Positions 5,672 to 8,041 of a stretch of DNA of 8,041 bases are shown piece after piece. The stretch lies in NCBI GenBank assembly GCA_013153415.1, contig JAADEO010000237.1, positions 1 through 8,041 of the forward strand, read 5' to 3'. The notes below the pieces were generated by a model. That model was not told where the DNA came from. It searched no databases and saw only the letters and a program-made list of their open reading frames with translations. The position numbers and the translations under genes are program-made. This stretch comes from Deltaproteobacteria bacterium (lineage in GTDB: Bacteria; Desulfobacterota; Anaeroferrophillalia; Anaeroferrophillales; Tharpellaceae). The first letter of the stretch is position 1, and each line of letters starts with the position of its first letter.

Positions 5672-6937
5672 CTATTCTCCGTCCGGCTGATTTTTTACCT
5701 GGGACCGGCAGATATCCCGGAAATTGTTGACCCCGATGAAAAATTCCCGCATCATGATCACCCAGTAATAGTAGCCCTTCTCCGTCAACCGCAATCGGTC
5801 ACCATCCATCTCCAGGGCCTTGAGTCCTTTGAACAGCAGCAGCTCCTTCCATAACGCTTCGGTGAAAAGCTGCCCGTAACGGCGCCGGATCGCGGCCATG
5901 TCGATGCTGGTGCCGAAAAGCTTGATCATGAAATCGTAACGCATCTGCTCGAGCATCGAGAAATCCTTGCTGAAAGCAATCGCCGAACGATCCGCCTCGA
6001 GTTTGGCGCAATACTCCTCCACGGCGAAGGTATTGGCCATGATGCGCCCCCCCAGGTAGCTGAAAGAACCGCTGCCGACACCCAGATATTCATCGTAATC
6101 AACGATATATTCATCGATCATCGCCGCCTGACGGGAGAAGCACCAGGCCGATCCGGGCCGGTAATCGCTTTTGAGACGGCTAAAAATCTCCTGGTAATAG
6201 AGTTTCTCCCGGGTATAATCGACCTTGCCCAGGGTTTTGCTGATAATCTTCTCGGTTGCAGTCGAGACCATCAGGGGATAGAAGGTAACCTGGTCCGCGG
6301 GAATGGCCTTTATAATCTCCAGATCGCGTTGGAGGGAGGCCAGGCTCTGGAGCGGGAAATTGAAGATCATGTCGACATTGAGGGTGTCGAACTGGCCGGT
6401 ATAACGTTTCAGTGAGGCCTCGATGGCGGCGCCGCTGCCATATTTATGGTAACGCTCCATGGCTTTGAGCAACTCGTCGTCGAAACTCTGGACCCCGACC
6501 GAAAGACGGTTGACTCCAGCCTCTAACAAGGTACCGACAATCGCATCGGTCAAGTGGTTGGGATTGGTCTCGACCGAGATTTCACGCACCGGGAAGGTAT
6601 CGCGAATCAGGTTCAGGGTGGCGGCCAGTTCGTCCGGCATTACCGTCGGAGTCCCCCCGCCGACATAGACCCCGGTACACTTGAACCCCCGTTCCCCGTA
6701 GAGTTCGATCTCCCGACGCAGGGCTTTGAAATAGCGTGCCGCCCGGTTCTCCTGGAACTTGTAACGGTTGAAAGAGCAATAGGGGCAGAGTTCTTCGCAG
6801 AACGGGATGTGGACATAGAGGAGATACTCCCTGTCCTCGTGCCCCCGGGGCATCTCCTTGGGTGCGACTTCGTTGAAGGTAAGATAATTGCGATTCTGGT
6901 AACGCAAATATCTGGTCATGAATTTTTCTATCAGCAT
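5672..6937 (-). CDS. Radical SAM protein, HemW/HemN-like (coproporphyrinogen III oxidase family)
   Basis: 421 residues. Seen: a HemN-family opening (YLLYVHIPFCEELCPYC) with the 4Fe-4S/SAM cysteines C47, C51 and C54 in CX3CX2C; glycine-rich SAM-binding GGGTPT (93-98); ETNP (123-126); GVQSF (148-152); a NVDMIFNFP strand; GVGSGSFSYLGG (about 286-297); and a HemN_C-like winged-helix end (LRLTEKGYYYW). The position two residues after the third cysteine, Cys in true HemN, is Phe (CSF), as in HemW-type heme chaperones. Authentic oxygen-independent coproporphyrinogen oxidase activity is therefore unlikely; heme trafficking, a ChuW/HutW-like heme reaction or another radical role remain possible. ATG at 6937 is chosen over the upstream codon at 7000 because AAGGAA lies 6 nt before it (6944-6949). 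First gene of the operon with selA. Confidence 0.85.
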   Translation of the reverse strand: MLIEKFMTRYLRYQNRNYLTFNEVAPKEMPRGHEDREYLLYVHIPFCEELCPYCSFNRYKFQENRAARYFKALRREIELYGERGFKCTGVYVGGGTPTVMPDELAATLNLIRDTFPVREISVETNPNHLTDAIVGTLLEAGVNRLSVGVQSFDDELLKAMERYHKYGSGAAIEASLKRYTGQFDTLNVDMIFNFPLQSLASLQRDLEIIKAIPADQVTFYPLMVSTATEKIISKTLGKVDYTREKLYYQEIFSRLKSDYRPGSAWCFSRQAAMIDEYIVDYDEYLGVGSGSFSYLGGRIMANTFAVEEYCAKLEADRSAIAFSKDFSMLEQMRYDFMIKLFGTSIDMAAIRRRYGQLFTEALWKELLLFKGLKALEMDGDRLRLTEKGYYYWVIMMREFFIGVNNFRDICRSQVKNQPDGE

Positions 6938-6943
6938 CACTGG

Positions 6944-6949
6944 TTCCTT
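6944..6949 (-). promoter_or_regulatory. Ribosome binding site of the radical SAM gene
   Basis: AAGGAA on the minus strand, 6 nt before the ATG at 6937. It favours this start over the longer open frame beginning at 7000, whose first 21 codons show no family similarity. Confidence 0.75.
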
Positions 6950-6956
6950 GCCACCA

Positions 6957-6986
6957 AATATACTTGAATGGACACCATCCCGGCAA
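6957..6986 (-). promoter_or_regulatory. Weak candidate promoter for the radical SAM-selA operon
   Basis: Minus strand -10 TATATT (6962-6957) with a poor -35 TTGCCG (6986-6981) and an 18-nt spacer. The start site would be near 6950, leaving only about 13 nt of leader with the ribosome binding site almost at the 5' end. A start further upstream, for example with the AATAAT element (minus strand) at about 7123-7128, is equally possible. Confidence 0.25.
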
Positions 6987-7028
6987 TCGCACAAAATCAT
7001 GATCCGGGCTTTTCCACCGGGCCGGGAT
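6977..7028. repeat. 8-bp inverted repeat in the divergent intergenic region
   Basis: ATCCCGGC (6977-6984) and GCCGGGAT (7021-7028) are exact reverse complements, 36 bases apart. In the 344-bp gap between the two divergent genes this could be a DNA operator or, if transcription starts further upstream, an RNA stem in the leader of the radical SAM gene. Bases 7029-7134 hold nothing else I can assign. Confidence 0.35.
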
Positions 7029-7134
7029 ATAGCAATTTGCCGCCCCGATGTCTACCCCAAATACCTTTTGTCCCGAGACCAGCCTGACAGTCACGAACCG
7101 GTATTCCCCGCCCCCGGAGATCTATTATTTTGGT

Positions 7135-7163
7135 TTGACATGGTAAAAAAAATTGATTATGTA
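7135..7163 (+). promoter_or_regulatory. Candidate sigma70 promoter of the kinase-like gene
   Basis: Perfect -35 TTGACA (7135-7140), 17-nt spacer containing an A8 run, -10 TATGTA (7158-7163, first three bases match the consensus). The start site would be near 7170, giving a leader of about 110 nt before the ATG at 7282. The -10 is poor, so an activator or another spacing may apply. Confidence 0.45.
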
Positions 7164-7181
7164 GGCGGAACAGCCTGGCGG

Positions 7182-7247
7182 GGAGAGTGGGCATTCCTCT
7201 TTTCGCTCTCTTAACCGGAGAGAATCACAGTCTTTTTCATCTCTCCG
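7182..7247 (+). promoter_or_regulatory. Leader with four mutually pairing GAGAG/CTCTC blocks
   Basis: Block A GGAGAG (7182-7187), B CTCTC (7206-7210), C CGGAGAG (7216-7222), D CTCTCCG (7241-7247). C and D form a perfect 7-bp stem with an 18-nt loop; B and C form a 5-bp stem with a 7-nt loop; A can pair with B or D. A-B plus C-D therefore excludes B-C. No T-tract follows any of the stems, so any control would act on translation or RNA stability, not intrinsic termination. TCTCTTAAC is also repeated at 7207-7215 and 7257-7265. Confidence 0.35.
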
Positions 7248-7281
7248 CAAATGAATTCTCTTAACTTGACAGGAGTAGTCG

Positions 7282-7956
7282 ATGGCGGTCATCACGATTT
7301 CCAAGGAATTCGCTTCGGGGGGGCTGGAAATTGCCAGAAACCTTGCCGAAAAATTGGGTTACGACTATTTCGACAAGGAAATCGTCAAGGAGATAGCGGA
7401 ACGGGCCCGGGTTTCCCACCAGGAAGCCAGCGATTTCGAGGAAGAGGCGCATGTCAATTTCCGGGCTTACCTTTCCCGCATCATCGACCTCGACATCTTC
7501 AAAAAAGGGAAACCGGACGACAGCGAGCCGGAGGTTGAAACCAGCTATGACGAGCGGGACAAGATCCCCTACTCCTTCGATACCCAGGGTTGGATCGACA
7601 GCGATATCTACCGGGAGATGATCTGCAAGGTCATTTCCGAGTTGAGCCAGCGCTCCAATGTAATCATCGTCGGTCGTGGCGGCCAGTGCATCCTCAACAA
7701 TCAGCCAGGCGTCATCAACATCCGCATTATCGCCCTGATGAACGACCGCATCGCCCGGCTCCAGGTCGATAATCCCGACCTCAGTGAATCCGAAGCCCGC
7801 AAACTGATCGAGGAGATGGACAAGAGAAGTCGCGAATATATCAAGTTCTATTTCAACGCCGACTGGGATGATCCCAAACTTTACGATGTGGTCGTCAACA
7901 CCAGCCGCCTGAGCGACGGCAGGGTTCTCGACTGCCTGGCCGCCCTCTGTCAATAG
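7282..7956 (+). CDS. Cytidylate kinase-like family protein
   Basis: 224 residues, resembling the cytidylate kinase-like family (Pfam Cytidylate_kin2 type), a P-loop-kinase relative of unproven substrate. Seen: N-terminal ISKEFASGGLEIARNLAEKLG (6-26), the family's SREFGSGG-type loop in place of a canonical GxxGxGKS/T; acidic D31 after YDYF; an inserted charged stretch about 50-95; strand and turn VIIVGRGGQCIL (127-138); and a lid-like helix MDKRSREYIKFYF (179-191) followed by YDVVVNTSRLS, typical of the family. No signal peptide or membrane segment, so cytoplasmic. Start supported by AGGAG at 7271-7275, 6 nt before ATG. Monocistronic within the window and divergent from the selA operon. True CMP kinase (Cmk) is unlikely because the Walker A lysine motif is missing. 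Confidence 0.85.
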   Translation: MAVITISKEFASGGLEIARNLAEKLGYDYFDKEIVKEIAERARVSHQEASDFEEEAHVNFRAYLSRIIDLDIFKKGKPDDSEPEVETSYDERDKIPYSFDTQGWIDSDIYREMICKVISELSQRSNVIIVGRGGQCILNNQPGVINIRIIALMNDRIARLQVDNPDLSESEARKLIEEMDKRSREYIKFYFNADWDDPKLYDVVVNTSRLSDGRVLDCLAALCQ

Positions 7957-8041
7957 CAATCAGCATGCAGACAGCAGCGGATAATACCGGCTTTCTGCAT
8001 TTGCAAAAATATTAAAACTGAACATTGCGCTAAAAACGGGA
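7957..8041. other. Non-coding tail after the kinase-like gene
   Basis: Eighty-five bases without a convincing gene. ATGCAG (7965-7970) and CTGCAT (7995-8000) form a 6-bp stem enclosing CGG/CCG (7978-7980 and 7987-7989), but the sequence after it on the plus strand is A-rich, not T-rich, so it is not a standard intrinsic terminator. The end is AT-rich and may lead into the next gene's control region. Confidence 0.3.

Noticed and set aside
7029..7134. Possible tRNA(Sec) or known riboswitch near selA in the divergent intergenic region.
   Set aside because: No long acceptor or extra arm, no TTCGA-type T-loop in a cloverleaf, and no cobalamin, molybdenum-cofactor or c-di-GMP consensus could be found on either strand.
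7266..7271. Second TTGACA on the plus strand just before the kinase start, and another on the minus strand at 2895-2900.
   Set aside because: Both overlap or abut the ribosome-binding region and start codon; a promoter there could not make a leader containing its own ribosome binding site.
7261..7959. 232-codon minus-strand frame opposite the kinase-like gene.
   Set aside because: Antisense shadow; the plus-strand protein has family motifs and a well-placed AGGAG.
7957..8041. Intrinsic terminator after the kinase-like gene.
   Set aside because: The 6-bp stem is followed by A-rich sequence on the plus strand, and no T-tract is present on the minus strand side either.

Overview
The window looks like ordinary chromosome of a moderately GC-rich anaerobic or microaerophilic bacterium. 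The best guess is a Desulfuromonadales/Geobacter-type deltaproteobacterium. This is inference from three things: serA paired with a class V aminotransferase, a bacterial selenocysteine-synthase gene (selA), and a HemW-like radical SAM protein. No marker gene fixes the taxonomy. I see no mobile element, CRISPR array, tRNA or rRNA.

Left part, minus strand (about 1-3210): a two-gene serine-biosynthesis unit, transcribed leftwards. It runs promoter (3181-3210), a leader of roughly 280 nt, a class V aminotransferase (1761-2894), then D-3-phosphoglycerate dehydrogenase serA (55-1656). SerA oxidises 3-phosphoglycerate. The aminotransferase could supply the next, transamination step (SerC-like) or interconvert serine, glycine, alanine and glyoxylate. 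The leader is the most interesting part. It has a perfect 8-bp inverted repeat closing an 85-nt, AT-rich, multi-hairpin domain, then a textbook intrinsic terminator (9-bp stem plus seven T) before the ribosome binding site. A far-upstream segment can pair over 11 bp with one arm of that terminator. This is the layout of a riboswitch or attenuator, and I do not recognise the class.

Middle part, minus strand (3269-6937): a tightly packed three-gene operon in the order radical SAM HemW/HemN-like protein, selA, exported SH3b-domain protein of unknown function. The gaps are 7 nt and a 1-nt overlap, so co-transcription and translational coupling are likely. SelA makes selenocysteinyl-tRNA(Sec), which implies selenoproteins elsewhere; selB, selC and selD are not in the window.

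Right part, plus strand (about 7135-7956): a divergent cytidylate-kinase-like gene with a plausible sigma70 promoter and a leader of about 110 nt carrying four complementary purine/pyrimidine blocks that can form alternative hairpins. The 344-bp divergent intergenic region holds the control elements of both directions. The last 85 bases are non-coding as far as I can see.
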